Shown here: in pieces, positions 1 through 10,639 of the stretch
Position numbering within the stretch: the stretch's first letter is position 1
Layout: the number at the start of each line of letters is the position of its first letter
Assembly (NCBI GenBank): GCA_964036665.1
Contig: OZ038533.1
Span: 19,216,575-19,280,574, forward strand
DNA: 64,000 nt
Direction of reading: 5' to 3'
DNA from: Gordius sp. MW1
Taxonomy: Eukaryota > Nematomorpha > Gordioida > Gordea > Gordiidae
The notes under the pieces: generated by a model
Database searches by the model: none
What the model saw: the letters and a program-made list of their open reading frames with translations, nothing else
What the model was told of the DNA's origin: nothing
Program-made: the position numbers and the translations under genes

Positions 1-261
1 ACATACCATAACGTGAAGATAAGATTAAAGTTTATTAATTTGATATTATTAATTATATTTTAATTTATAGGTTAATATGGATTTTAGATCGTCGTCATCT
101 TCAGATTTTGAATATTAAAATCAAATCAGCAGATGAATTGACACTGCCATGGCCAAAATATGATAAATATTTTTAACTCATTTCATATAAAGGACCGAAT
201 TCAATAATTACTAAATGTAAAAAACAAAACAATAAACTTTTAGTTATATTGAAAAAAGTGT

Positions 262-462
262 TTGAAACCCCTAAAATTGATAATGAAAGAACTGTCGATT
301 CCAAAATATCGTTTCTTTGACGAGGAAGTAGAGGGCGGATTGAAGGATGATATCTTATCGGAATTTTTTGAAGCGAAGGACAAAACAAAATGTTTTAACA
401 AATTTCCTGCTTTAAAAGATTTGTTTATTAGGTACGATACTCCAAAAATTATGGCAATTTAA
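262..462 (+). pseudogene. hAT transposase C-terminal scrap
   Basis: A 66-codon open stretch ends in a segment reading FPALKDLFIRYDTP. This resembles the stretch just before the conserved SSAPVERLFS box of the hAT dimerisation domain, where families read like P-x-L-K-x-L-F-x-x-Y-N-T-P. The box itself is missing: the frame ends a few codons later. There are no terminal inverted repeats or other transposase domains nearby, so this is at most a decayed fragment. It could be chance, since it rests on about 14 residues. Confidence 0.4.
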
Positions 463-470
463 TATGAAGA

Positions 471-828
471 TTATATGTACCAAATGATATCAGAAAATCC
501 CGGCCAGCCACTATTGTGAGTTTTGCTTTTCGGTCGGGCCCGATGGGTAACCATAACAAGATTTGGGCAATTTCGTTCTTTAATTGATCGCGTATCCAAA
601 TTCGATTTCCAAACAATCGTGCTACAAAATTTGGGAAAAGGTATTACGGAATAAATAATCGGTACAATGTTGTTTAAAATTACATAACTTATTAATTGCT
701 ATTAATGGATAGTTTACTTTCCTTTTCTGTATATTCTTAGACTAATAGAATGCTCATTGAGCATTCTCATACATATCAAAAATTTGATGCCGAAAATTCT
801 CCATCTTAAAGTAAGTTATTTTTACATT
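471..828. other. AT-rich sequence, no gene recognised
   Basis: Low-complexity AT-rich sequence with one short GC-richer patch at about 500-545 (GGTCGGGCCCGATGGG-like), which could be the eroded end of a GC-tipped hAT element like those further along. No coding potential or splice structure seen. Confidence 0.5.
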
Positions 829-1127
829 GATTATATGGATTTACATTATCTAAGCTGAAATTAAACTATATTTTTGGGCTTAATATATTCGCCTTTCTCT
901 TTTGTGTATATTATTATGTTTTTTTGTATTTAATTTTTGCTAATCTACTAATTTTTATAAAATACAATTAATTTATTACATTAATTATATGGATTTTCAT
1001 ATCTAAACTAAAATAAACTATTTTTAGGCCAAATATATTGCCTAATATATTTTTCCTTCTCTTTTGTGTATATTATCATGTTTTTTGTATTAAATTCTTG
1101 CTTATCTACTAATCTATTGGATTTCAC
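829..1127. repeat. Two-copy tandem duplication, ~155 bp unit
   Basis: The block starting ATTATATGGATTTACAT at about 829 recurs diverged at about 984. Both copies carry the same order of landmarks: TAAACTATxTTT, TTAATATATT or CAAATATATT, CTCTTTTGTGTATATTAT and CTATCTACTAAT-like ends. Roughly 80-85 percent of positions agree by eye. No coding content. Confidence 0.7.
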
Positions 1128-2020
1128 CTAAATGTTAAGAGGAATTTTACACCTAACAAAGACTCTGTACTCTGAATTGCACATTTCACCACCTACTCAT
1201 TTTATCATTTTGTAAATCAATCAAGCAACTCAGAGAAGGTGCAATACCCAATATTTTTAATTTACCGGTTCATCTTATAAGGTAATTCATTTAAGTTAAA
1301 TATTTAATCACTATAATATGGCAGAAAATTTTATTTCATAATAATTCGTGTATTGTAAATCAAACGTTAAAATTAAATATTTGTAACAAACTAATAAAAA
1401 TATTTTCATTTTAGGACAATTCACATCTTTTATTCAAAGTTAATTACCTTCTTCTATTAATTATGCAATATTTGAATGTTAATTATAAATTTGCATTCGA
1501 ATATAAAACCATATATAGATGGCGCTTAAACTAGAATAGTTTGTTCATTAATTTAATGTTATTTTTAATTGCCATGCAATTTATTTTTAGTAATTAAATA
1601 ATTTTATTGTTATACCATTAGCTAATAATATTTAATCGTCTATATGAAGCATTTTTTAATTTAAAGTTTTTATTAAATGCATGAGTCAAATATTTATAAC
1701 ACTTTTATAAGTATATTGCTAAGATATAAATAATTTAATGCAAAGTATTTTAAAAACAATGCTAAGTTATTTTAAAGGCTAAGATTTTGCCAAATTTGAA
1801 TTTTTTATTAGATGCATAGTCTTATTCATAGCTAAATTATAAATATAAGTTTAAAAGCTGTATCTTAAGTTAAATATTTATAAAGCATGTTTTACTTGTT
1901 TTGGGATTTTGAGGCGGATTTTTATAATGCACCTTTCTCCTTTGTGTTTTTCGATTGTTTTGGTACGGAAGCCTATAAAAATTCGTGTTAGTCCACGTGA
2001 TGATAACAATCACGCTAATC
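1128..2020. other. AT-rich intergenic DNA with a few GCTAAG motifs
   Basis: No gene recognised. Between about 1720 and 1870 there are several GCTAAG(A/T)TATTTTAA-like words, the unit that forms arrays at 7.66-8.1 kb and, inverted, at 10.64-10.99 kb. At about 1570 a GCCATGCAATTTATTTTTA word resembles the GCTATGCAATTTATGGG end motif of the composite repeat at 8.58 kb. Confidence 0.5.
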
Positions 2021-2118
2021 TCTTCTTCTTCTTTATCAGTTATTTGGTCCCACAGCGTGGGGTTTGTTTTGATGAGTTTCTTCTATCTTGACTGGGTGAG
2101 TGCCATATCTTGACTAAT

Positions 2119-2448
2119 CTATTTTGTTTTCATTACTTTATCGACTTGCCCTTTCCACGTGACACGGGGTCGTCCTCTTCCTCTCTTGCCCGGTACCTTC
2201 ATGTCCAGTACTTTTCGATTTACGTCATTCGTGTCTCTTTTTAGTATATGCCCATACCACCTTAGCCGATTTTCGTTAATCATGTCCGCCATAGGTTGAT
2301 TACCCATTTTTGTCATGAGAAAGTCATTCGTCATATGGTCGAGCTTAGTATACCCCAAGCTCCACCGTATCATTCTCATCTCTGTGGCTTGTAATAGCTT
2401 TCCTTCCGAGGTGTTTAATGCCCATGTTTCACTCCCATAGAGTAACAC
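2119..2448 (-). pseudogene. LINE C-terminal region
   Basis: 109 codons with the characteristic tail of RTE-like LINE proteins: LLYGSETWALN, EMRMIRWSLGY, ENRLRWYGHILKR and PGKRGRGRPRVTW. The same blocks, differently spelled, end the intact LINE protein at 13120-16329 (SETWPL, EMRMIRW, NRLRWFGHV, PRGRPKSTW). It is open by chance or because it decayed late; it belongs to the same broken element as the RT and endonuclease pieces upstream on this strand. Confidence 0.85.
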
Positions 2449-2599
2449 CGATCATACGATGGATTTGTAAGCTTTGCTCTTCAACCATATTGGCATTTTC
2501 TTGTCGCACATTACACCGGATATACTTCGCCATTTAAGCCAACCTTTTTGGATGCGGGCATTGACCTCCGTTGCGCAACCTCTCTCTTGATGTTGCATC

Positions 2600-3579
2600 G
2601 AGCCGAGGTATGGAAACCTGTCTACTTTTGGGTACTTTAGAGGGTCATTCAGCGAGGCTGCTTGTACCGTTCATTTCCATGTATACCGTTTTTCGATCGT
2701 TGACCTTTACCCATATCCATCTAAGCGCTTTGACCACTTTTCTGTTTCTTCGAATACTTTCTCCCTTGTTTCCTCGCATAGCACTATATCATCGGCATAT
2801 AGCATGCACCATGGCGATGGCTTTTGAATGTCCCTCGTTATCGTGTCTATAATTATATTAAATAAAAGGGACTTAAAGCAAATCCTTGATGTAATCCAAT
2901 TTTAACCCGAAAAGATTAAGAGTCTCCAACTGTCGTCCTAACGCAAGAGTTTGAGTCTTCATAAATATTTTTCACTAGCCGTATATATGCGTCAGGGATA
3001 TATTTTGTTTTCTCAGGCACCACCATACAAAATCGCGGGGGACCGTGTCATAAGCCATCTTCGAATCGATAAAGACCATATGTAGGTTTTTCTTCTTTTC
3101 ACCATACTTATCCATCATTTGCCTTAGTGCGAAGATTGGGTCGATTGTGGATTTACCGGCCACAAATTCGAATTGGTTAGCCGATATTTCCACCTCGTTT
3201 TTCAGCCTCGTTACTAAGATCCTTTCCATAAGTTTCAAGGAATGGCAAGTTAGCTTGATACCTCTGTAATCGCCACAGTCATGAGGGTCTCCTTTGCCTA
3301 ATAAGGGTATAATCGTGCTTGCTCTCCATTGATTAGAAATTCGCTCTTCTACCAATATCTTGTTAAGAAGGTTCGTCATGGTGGTGACTCCTTCTTCACG
3401 ACATCCGATTCATCTAGGCCATTTGCTTTTCCTTTTTGTGTCTTGTTCATTTGTGACCTAACTTCATCCTCCTGAAAGAGTTCGACCATACTTAGATTTG
3501 GCTCAATTTCGGGGAGGGAATCCTTGTCATTTGCAATATTCATAAGGTTCTTAAAATATCCTTTCCACCTTTCCATCAC
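2600..3579 (-). pseudogene. LINE reverse transcriptase, fragmented
   Basis: Two recognisable open parts (3579-3376, 3379-2975) carry the RT finger and palm: a segment ending GKANGLDE (family: GKAxGxDG), then LVEERISNQWRASTIIPLLGKGD, DYRGIKLTCHSLKLMERIL and HMVFIDSKMAYDTVPRDF. In the last of these, S replaces the second position of the usual FIDLEKAYD motif. The catalytic YADD box survives out of frame at about 2789-2802 (minus-strand TATGCCGATGAT). Several stops and frameshifts lie between these parts. Priming synthesis from nicked DNA is the known role of the family; this copy cannot perform it. Confidence 0.85.
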
Positions 3580-3825
3580 TTCCTTCTGCTTGAATAAGGT
3601 TTAACCCTTCTCGTCTTTGACTATTTTAAGAACTCCGACATCGCGGCTTTTCTTCTCCCTTATCTTAACCAATTTGTACATAGCCTATCGCCCCCTTTAT
3701 GATCAAGTTTGTTTGCCATCTCGGTGTAGGTGGCATTCTTCGCTATTGCAACGGCCTTTTTTGCGGCCCTCTTTGCGTCCCTATGCTCTTGATAATCCTC
3801 CGACTTCTTTGATTTATGCCACCGT

Positions 3826-5034
3826 CTATATAGTTTTTTTTCTTTCGATGAAATCCCTAACCGATTGATCCCACCACCATAGTTCCCTATTCATAGCTTT
3901 GCCTCCTTTGGTCTGTCCTAGAACACGAATCGCTGTTTTCTTTATGTCCTTAGATAGCGTCTCCCAATCGTCGTCTACGTCCCTTTGCAACTTCCTTGCA
4001 CCCAAGAGTGAGGAGGCTTTTAGATGGTATTCTTCGTTCGTCGACGTATCCTTTAACCTTTCGTATCGAATTCGAGGTTCATAGACTTTTCTTCTTTCGG
4101 GAAATACTCTCCTGTCAAGATCCATAACAAGGGGACGATGTTGCCTGGCAATTTCTTCTCCCGGTATTACTTTGCAATCCTTGATGCTCCATAAGTCCTT
4201 TCGCCGTATAAGCAAATAGTCAATTTGACTAAAATGCTTTCCACTTCTATAGGTCACAATATGATCTTCGCGTTTTTGAAAATAGGTGTTAACGATCGCT
4301 ATGTCATATGCTTAGGATACTTGAAGAAGTTTTTCCCCTTCTTTGTTCTTCAGACCATACCCATAGCCTCCCTGATTGCGTTCATACCCGATGCGATCTT
4401 TTCCTACACGAGCCTTGAAATCGGCCCCAATAAGTAGCCTTTCTTCCTGTCGGATTCCTTGTATTTCTTTTTTTAATGAATCGAAGAATATGTCTTTCTC
4501 TGATTCCATACACCCAATTTGGGGAGCATATGCGCACATAACGGTTAGGAGGCCCCCTTGATCTGCTAACTTCACCCACGTTAGCCTGTCGGAACAACGC
4601 TTGACTTCCACGACCTTGTCCTTGAACGATTCGCTTAGAACGATACCGACCCCGTTTCTACGATTTGGTGACCCACTGTAAAAAGGCTTGTATCCTTTTC
4701 CTAATTCCCGAGCTTTCGTTCGGTTCCACCTTGTCTCTTGTAGGCAGGTGATGTGTACGTTTCTTCTTTTTAGCATTTGTGCGACCTTGATGCTCTTTCC
4801 CGTCAGCGTTCCCACATTCCAGCACGTTATTCGCATTCTTTCAACAACTAATTTCCTTAACCGCCTTTGTTGTGAGTTGGGCAGTAACCCTAGTGTATTT
4901 TTCACATTGCACGGGCGGGGTATGCAGTGCGCGTCGTTTGTGGAGGACGCCTTAGCCTTTTCTTGTAAAATCTTGTTTGAAACTATCATAACTTTGGAGT
5001 TGGTTTTTAGAGCCAGTTTCCGACCTGACGCCAA
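3826..5034 (-). pseudogene. LINE endonuclease (APE type), two frames
   Basis: Encodes the apurinic/apyrimidinic-type endonuclease that nicks target DNA for LINE insertion. The first 240 codons (5034-4312) show the start of the fold (MRITCWNVGTLTG), the catalytic-glutamate motif LQETRW, the AYAPQIG strand and a GADFKARVG segment where the family usually has GDFN. The second part (4257-3826) has QIDYLLI and the terminal ARQHRPLVMDL histidine region. A frameshift near 4260-4310 separates the parts, so the protein is not made. It lies directly upstream of the RT region of the same element. Confidence 0.85.
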
Positions 5035-5086
5035 CCCTCCACTTTTTGCACACGGACTTGGGACCGTCGTAGGTAGTGTTAGGAAT

Positions 5087-5865
5087 TAGGGCTGCACCGA
5101 TATCGGTATCGGTACCGATATCACGATTTTTTAACGATATCGGTATCGGTTATTAATCGACCGATACCGATACCGATACTTGAAACTTTTTTTTACAAAT
5201 ATTTTATATTTGTTAGAGCTGTATATCTATATACTTTTTAAATTAAATTTTACTTAATTGCTGTTAAATCTAATTTATTTTTTCATTGATTCATTCATTC
5301 AAATTTCTACCACCACTTATTTATATTATTATGTAAGTTAGTTTATATTTAAAATTTATAATATAATGTATTTATTTTTATATTATATATTGTATATACG
5401 ATTTTTAATATATATAATATATAAAATTTATCAACAAAGCATTTTTTATTGGAATTAGACCTATATCTCAAAACACCAATTTACAAGGGTAATAGAATCA
5501 TAAACGAAACATCGATGGGATCATATGTAAATCCATTAGAATATTGGGCAACAAATAGTTCCGATTTGCCAATATTAGCAACACTGGCCAGAAAATATCT
5601 GTCGTCACCCGCCACATCTATCCCTTCTGAACCTATTTTTAGTATAACTGGTGATATTGATAGTCCACATAGAAGATCTCTTCTACCGGAGACTTGAAAA
5701 TTTACTATTTATGAAAAAAATTTTGGAATATTTTAAATTTATAAATATTAACAGGTGTCATTTTTATAAGATGTAAAATATCGGTATCGGTATATTTATT
5801 TAAATATCGGTAGTATCGGTATCAATATCGGTATCGGTTAAAAATTTGATATCGGTGCAGCCCTA
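5087..5865 (+). mobile_element. Non-autonomous hAT, TIR TAGGGCTGCACCGATATC
   Basis: 779 bp between inverted ends TAGGGCTGCACCGATATC (left) and GATATCGGTGCAGCCCTA (right), a perfect 18 bp TIR. Subterminal tracts repeat CGGTATCGGT and CGATACCGAT on both sides. Flanks TTAGGAAT and TAAGGATA agree at 5 of 8 positions, so any 8 bp target duplication has decayed. The interior keeps only the end of a transposase (5449-5697). It abuts the 5' side of the minus-strand LINE at 2.0-5.1 kb. Confidence 0.9.
5449..5697 (+). pseudogene. hAT transposase dimerisation-domain remnant
   Basis: 82 codons matching the C-terminal hAT dimerisation domain (ZBED-like): PLEYWATNSSDLPILATLARKYL is the hydrophobic helix block and PATSIPSEPIFSITGDI corresponds to the conserved PATSVPSERVFSxAG box, with P replacing R. 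RRSLLPE follows as expected and the frame then stops. The BED zinc finger and RNase H-like catalytic core are absent, so this is an internally deleted element relying on transposase from elsewhere. All of it lies inside the 5087-5865 TIRs. Confidence 0.85.
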
Positions 5866-6059
5866 TAAGGATATCTATCTCCGAAAAGTCTAAAAGGTTT
5901 TGTGGACTGCAATCAGATTTCTACAATCAGATGGTCTCATATAGAACGCGCCTTAATAGGTTTCAGGATATAACAAAATATTTACATTTATGCTGCAGAT
6001 TGAAGTTAGACCTGACTTTGCCAAATGCGGGAGCTTTTCAAACTTTTAAATAAACATTA

Positions 6060-6960
6060 TAAGAAAATTTTTAAATATGTTAAAGCATCAAATTCAATGG
6101 CCAAAACCATGTCCCCTATTATGGACACCATACCACCCAACAATTTATAAAAGGATGCCCCTTGGATATAATACTTATGGACAGTGGAAACAGTCTGGGT
6201 ATCTTATGCCTTTCCATGTTTATCAGGGTGCTTTGTGTATTCTACCATATCCAAAAACACTTGATAAGGGGTATCTGTCATAATGGACCTTTTTATAAAT
6301 TACTGGAGAAATATATTCCTTATAACATATATAAATTGATAATTACTTTACCAGCACAAAATTGTTAAATGCAATCTCAAAGATCAATGTTGGCGCGATA
6401 ATAACAGTCAGAACGAATCGAATGAAATGTCCTCTAAGTGATCCTAAGGTTTTGTAAAAAAACGAGGTTATTTCGAGATAAAAGTTACCTTAAATTTATT
6501 AGCAATACAATGGAATGACAACTGTATAGTCAGCATGTTATCGAATTGTCATGGAACCCAGCTATAAGAAAAATCGACGCAATGGGTTCAATCAAAAAGG
6601 TGAAGTCGAAAATACAAGTTGATTTCCCGTTTATGATTGAAATGTACAATTCAATAGATATATGGGTGGGGTGCATAGATTTGACCAATATTTTCATTCT
6701 ACAACGATTTCTTATGAGGGGAAAAATGGTATTGGCCTTTCATCGCATTTGGCATAGACGCGGGGTATCAAAATGTGTGGCAAATAAGTATATTTAATAT
6801 TATGCAACTTTAGAAGATCAATAGTAGTGTTTTATTTCTAAAAATATGGTTTAAAACCAAAAAGAAGTGTTTGATTTGCTTTAACAATATTCAAAATATC
6901 AAAAAAAGCCTGTTTACAGAGGCGCAGTAAAGTTTGTAAGAAAGCTAGAATGTTCTAATT
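6060..6960 (+). pseudogene. piggyBac-like transposase, heavily broken
   Basis: Pieces in several frames follow the order of a piggyBac transposase: a GYLS/FYKLLEKYIP segment (the FDNFFTS region), KCPLSDPKVL, then KRGYFEIKVTLNLLAIQWNDN (family: RGxFxxxxDxxxVxxxxWxDN) and VSMLSNCHGT, PIRKID, and finally MIEMYNSIDIWVGCIDLTN with IFILQRF, equivalent to the YNxxMGGVDxxDxxxxxYR block. Frameshifts occur about every 60-80 codons. A possible cysteine-rich tail follows to about 6960. No TTAA-flanked TIRs were found. The identification rests on the ordered blocks rather than on any one of them. Confidence 0.65.
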
Positions 6961-6967
6961 GTAATGC

Positions 6968-6999
6968 CGTGGGTGCCAGCAGCCAGCGTGGTAATTCCA
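6968..6999 (+). other. 18S rRNA-like 519-region word
   Basis: GGTGCCAGCAGCCAGCG followed by TGGTAATTCCA matches the near-universal small-subunit rRNA segment GTGCCAGCAGCCGCGGTAA plus TTCCA, with small insertions. No further 18S similarity is visible on either side. It may be a tiny rDNA-derived scrap or a coincidence within the tail of the piggyBac remnant. Confidence 0.3.
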
Positions 7000-7650
7000 A
7001 ACACCCCTTTTGATTGGGTAAAGGGATGATTAATGGCTTTTTCACACTCTCGCCCTCCAATGGGATTGGGTAGATGCGTGATCGATGAGATTTTTTGAGA
7101 GAATTTTAGCTCGTGTTAACACCCAGCGTTCATCGTGTTACTACTAAGATAATGTTCTTAAGTAGGTAATAAATCATTCCTCCCTATTACTAAACTTTAA
7201 CTACCGCAAAAAGCACATTATTAATTTTTTGCATACTAAAATTCTTTGTATTGTTCCCTTAATTAGTCTGTTTTTACAAATATTTATTTATTTTAATGGG
7301 GGGGGGACCACCCTAAATTAAATCCCAGCTTTATAAAAATTCATAAATATATTAATAAAATTTTGTTACATACAACAATAATAAAACCAAATAAGTTAAT
7401 AATTTGTCTATATTTGATTAAAATTTATAAAACCCCACAATTTTAAAAATTATACACAAAAGATTTGAACTTAAAATGTTATAACCAAAATGCTAGTCTC
7501 AACATAATTTATTAGAAACAAAAAATATAACGCCTAAAAATAGCAAAAATTCACCTTTGATTGATTGACGGCTCATATTAAACACGGCTGGCCTCTGTTA
7601 TACTACCCCGGCACTGTCGTAGCCATTTAATGATGGGTGTTTTTTAACTG
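7000..7650. other. Intergenic DNA, nothing recognised
   Basis: The GC-richer first part (7000-7140) contains two TTGGGTA-type words and CACCCAGCGTT. The rest is AT-rich with a G9 run at about 7299. No ORF, RNA or repeat family identified. Confidence 0.4.
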
Positions 7651-7654
7651 CTAA

Positions 7655-8105
7655 GTAAACAATACAAATTGCTAAGTAATTTATGCTAAGTATTTTAATT
7701 AAAGTGCTAAGTATTTTATTAAACGCTAAGTATTTTAATCTAAATGCTAAGTATTTTAAAGGAAATTATAAGTATTTTATTTTTAAATGCTAAATTTTAA
7801 AATGCTAAGTTTTTTTTTATAAATTACTTAGTTTTTATTTTGATATGCTAAGTTTTTTTTAAAAATGCTAAGTATTTCATTAAAAAAATTTTAAGCTATG
7901 AATTTTAATCAAAATTCTGAGTATTAAAAAAAATTATAAGATAATGATGCTTTAAAGCTAAAAAGGGCAAAGTCTTAATGGTAATAATTTTAAAGAAATG
8001 TTTAATTAGATGCTAGGTTCTTAATTTAGAAATGCTAGGTTCTCTATTTTGAAGTGCTAAGATATTACTTTAAAATACTAAGTTTTTTAATTCAAAGTTT
8101 TATTT
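7655..8105 (+). repeat. GCTAAGTATTTTAA minisatellite-like array
   Basis: At least a dozen imperfect copies of TGCTAAGTATTTTAAA at roughly 18-30 bp spacing, degrading towards the right (GCTAGGTTCT, GCTAAGATATT). The same word appears inverted (TTTAAATACTTAGCA) at 10.64-10.99 kb, so the two arrays face each other about 2.5 kb apart and may be the arms of one large foldback-like structure. Confidence 0.75.
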
Positions 8106-8574
8106 ATGACACAAAAAAGTGTTAAAAATTGAAATTTTTAATGGGAATTATTTTAATGAATTACAAAAATTTATAGGTGAAAAATATAATATTTCAATTT
8201 TATAATGTTATAGTATAGAAAATAATTTTAGACTAAATTATGATTATTTATTTGTAGGTGAAAAACCCTTCATGTTTTATAATGGCTTCACATATAAAAT
8301 AATCTAAATAGCTAATAGGATTATTAATAGAGATTTTATTCAACTACAAAATATAATTATAATAATGGGGGCTTTATATATGTATTTATTAGACTATCAA
8401 AGCTTTTTTTTTAGCTTTGGAAGGTCTTCCTCGTCTTATTTTTCTCCTATTGTGACATTTTTAGCTTCCATAGGGGGTTTGCATAATTCATGTTAAGGCT
8501 AATCCTATTATATGATTGCATATGCAATTACTGTGAAATAAGGGGCAACTGCATTGACCCTTAATGCGAAGTAA
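8106..8574. other. AT-rich spacer
   Basis: AT-rich sequence between the GCTAAGT array and the composite repeat. No gene, no clear repeat. Confidence 0.4.
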
Positions 8575-8689
8575 ATGTTATTAATTGCTATGCAATTTAT
8601 GGGCTCGTTTTTGGTTGTCCGTTGTCCGTCCGTTGTCCGTCCGTTACCCTCCTATTTATTTGCATTCGGTATATTAGGTTATCGATTTT

Positions 8690-8805
8690 TTAAATTAATG
8701 CATGAGAAAGAGGTGCCCCACCCCTCATCTCTATCTCCCTCGCTGTGTTATTTTTTAAATTAATGCATAAGAGGTGCCCCACCCCTCATCTCTATCTCCC
8801 TCGCT
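8690..8805 (+). repeat. Two-copy tandem repeat, ~63 bp
   Basis: AGAGGTGCCCCACCCCTCAT plus the following CTCTATCTCCCTCGCT occurs twice, with AAATTAATGCATGAGA or AAATTAATGCATAAGA in front of each copy. The copies are nearly identical, indicating a recent duplication. Non-coding. Confidence 0.85.
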
Positions 8806-8904
8806 TTCGGGCGGGGTCGGGTTTTAATTGCTACGTTAAATTAATGCATAAGTATATCTATTCGTTTTTGAATTGGGTAACATTGATATTAATTGCTATA
8901 ATTA

Positions 8905-9055
8905 CCCTATGCCCTCCACTACAAGGGCCTATGCCTCTACTGATATGGGTCCCTGTGCCCCTACAAAAGCCTATGCCTCTATTAATGTGGGTTCGAACCC
9001 CGGCGAACGTTCTGAATTGCTGGTTCGATACCCGAAGAGGGTAAATTTTTTTTTT
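8905..9055 (+). repeat. tRNA-like SINE fragment (B box)
   Basis: Contains GTGGGTTCGAACCCCGGCG, a good Pol III B box and T-arm, preceded by CCTATGCCTCTATTAATG and followed by a second TTCGATACCCG arm-like word and a T-run, as expected at a Pol III terminator. Related minus-strand copies lie at 30.66-30.96 kb and 40.05-40.21 kb, each beside the same satellite. A complete cloverleaf with an anticodon arm was not found, so this is tRNA-derived rather than a tRNA gene. Confidence 0.5.
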
Positions 9056-9104
9056 ATTTTTCAAATTAAATTAATATATTCTTCCTGTTACTACCATTGA
9101 TAAT

Positions 9105-9905
9105 ATGACTTTTTGGCCGTCCGCTTGTTCTATTATTGTTTCATTTTATTATATAATAAACATAAATAAAAGTTGTTTACTTTTAATTGCTATGCAATTT
9201 AACTAATTTTTGGGTTAGAATCCCGGAGTTTTTTTTGACTCTTATGATTTTTCTTGTTACTATCATTGATAATATGACTTTTTGGCCGTCCGCTGGCTGC
9301 TGACCAATGAAAAAAATGACCATTGGCCAAAATGTGAATCCGAGTTTATTTTTTCGTTTTTTTTTGACTATTATGATTGTTCCTGTTACTACCATTGCTA
9401 TTATGACTTTTTGGCCGTCCGCTGGCTCCTGACCGATGGAAAAAATGACCATTGGCCAAAATGTGCGAAATTATTTTTTTCGTTTTTTTTGACTATTATG
9501 ATTGTTCCTGTTCCTACCATTGCTATTATGACTTATTGGCCGTCCGCTGGCTGCTGACCAATGGAATAAAATGACCATTGGCCAAAATGTGATTCGAAAA
9601 CTTTTTTTTCGTTTTTTTTGACTATTATGAATTTATATCCACTTTTACCGTGTCCTGGCTGCTGACCAATGGAAAAAAATGACCATTGGCCAAAATGTGA
9701 TTCGAAAATTTTTTTTTCGTTTTTTTTTACTCTTATAAATTTATATCCACTTTTACCGTGTGCTGGCTGCTGACCAATAGAAAAAATGACCATTGGCCAA
9801 AGTGAGCATCAAAATTTTTTTTTCCGTTTTTTTGGCTATCATTGACTTATAGAGTATCTGTTGGTACTGACCAATGGAGGAAAAATGACCATTGGCCAAA
9901 TTTTT
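9105..9905 (+). repeat. Satellite array, unit ~99-129 bp
   Basis: Six units share TGACCATTGGCCAAAATGTG, starting at 9317, 9446, 9572, 9680, 9787 and 9886 (spacings 129, 126, 108, 107, 99). Each unit also carries TTTTTTGACTATTATG, GGCCGTCCGCTGGCTGCTG and ACCAATGG. The close pair ACCAATGG...CCATTGG is a small hairpin. Reading frames across the array look protein-like only because the unit length keeps them open. Confidence 0.9.
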
Positions 9906-10639
9906 GATTTTTTTAATTAAAAATTGTTCAAATTAAAAAAAAAATTCTCCCAACAATTCTGCAAATTCTTAACATTGTGATGTTTTATAATATAATGTTT
10001 GTTAGACCCATAATCACTAAAGGCCATAAAAACTAATGTAATACGCAACTAGATGCAAACACTAAATCTAACCCTGACCCCTGCCTATATTACATTTTGC
10101 CTATATTACATTTTGCCTATAAATGGAAAATTTGTATAAATAATTAATTAATCATTAGGCATTTAATACCCCCCTATAAGCATACCCGCCCCTTCCCACC
10201 TTTCTCGCCCATAAATTGCATAGCAAATATGATACATTTATACGAAGTACAGATGAGTCGTCCCCCCTTCCCTTCTCCCCCTTCCCACGAGGGCCGAAGG
10301 CCCGAGTTTTTATTTTTATTGTTGTACATTATAGCATTTTTGTTGAGCTTTCCCCATTGCTAATGTCTGCAATTAATTTATCTTGATAGTGCTTATCAAT
10401 TAACATCACTTATTTCAGAATAATATAATTAAATTATGAGTTAAGTACTTTTTTGCTATGTTTCTTCTGACATGGGCCCGCATACCACTTTATACGCATT
10501 ATGAATTGCACTGGCTGCACCAATGACAAGAAATTCAAAAACTGCATTTTTATTATTTAATTTCATGACCTCATTAATCAAAATTTGAAACATGAATTTA
10601 AAATCAACAGACAGCTTTATTTGTTTAAATTAATAAATC

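Larger units (their letters stand above)
2022..5086 (-). mobile_element. Decayed RTE-type LINE
   Basis: On the minus strand, endonuclease, reverse transcriptase and C-terminal parts follow each other in LINE order, broken by frameshifts and stops. The 3' end is probably at the GATAAAGAAGAAGAAG tract (plus-strand CTTCTTCTTCTTTATC near 2020-2035), the same kind of trinucleotide tail as the intact LINE at 12.8-16.4 kb. The two differ clearly at protein level, so they are different families of one clade. The 5' side stops where a hAT element begins at 5087; the ribozyme-like 5' end of the intact LINE is not present here. Confidence 0.85.
8575..10255. mobile_element. Composite repeat with inverted GCTATGCAATTTATGGGC ends
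   Basis: The left end reads GCTATGCAATTTATGGGCTCG at 8587 and the right end CGCCCATAAATTGCATAGC near 10208, an inverted pair enclosing a two-copy duplication, a tRNA-like SINE piece and a satellite array. Related end words occur at 32268-32320 and 41213-41260 (same orientation as the right end) and at 32990 and 35213 (same orientation as the left end). No transposase is present. Whether this is one non-autonomous element or repeats stacked by chance cannot be decided here. Confidence 0.55.

Noticed and set aside
1909..2091. 60-codon plus-strand frame
   Set aside because: It overlaps the LINE 3' tail (poly CTT) and has no family resemblance.
4225..5089. Plus-strand frames over the old LINE (e.g. 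4688-5089)
   Set aside because: Antisense shadows of the minus-strand endonuclease.
8988..9040. tRNA gene suggested by GGTTCGAACCCCGGC
   Set aside because: Only the T-arm is convincing; no D-arm, anticodon arm or acceptor pairing could be placed, so it is called a SINE-like piece.
9183..9793. Minus-strand open frames with repeated GQQPADGQ-like peptides, looking like a repetitive protein
   Set aside because: They are translations of the satellite array; unit lengths near multiples of three keep the frame open and no start, splice or family evidence exists.
9317..9905. Regularly spaced repeats resembling a CRISPR array
   Set aside because: Eukaryotic context, units ~100-130 bp with similar spacers, no cas genes; spacers are homologous to one another, unlike CRISPR.
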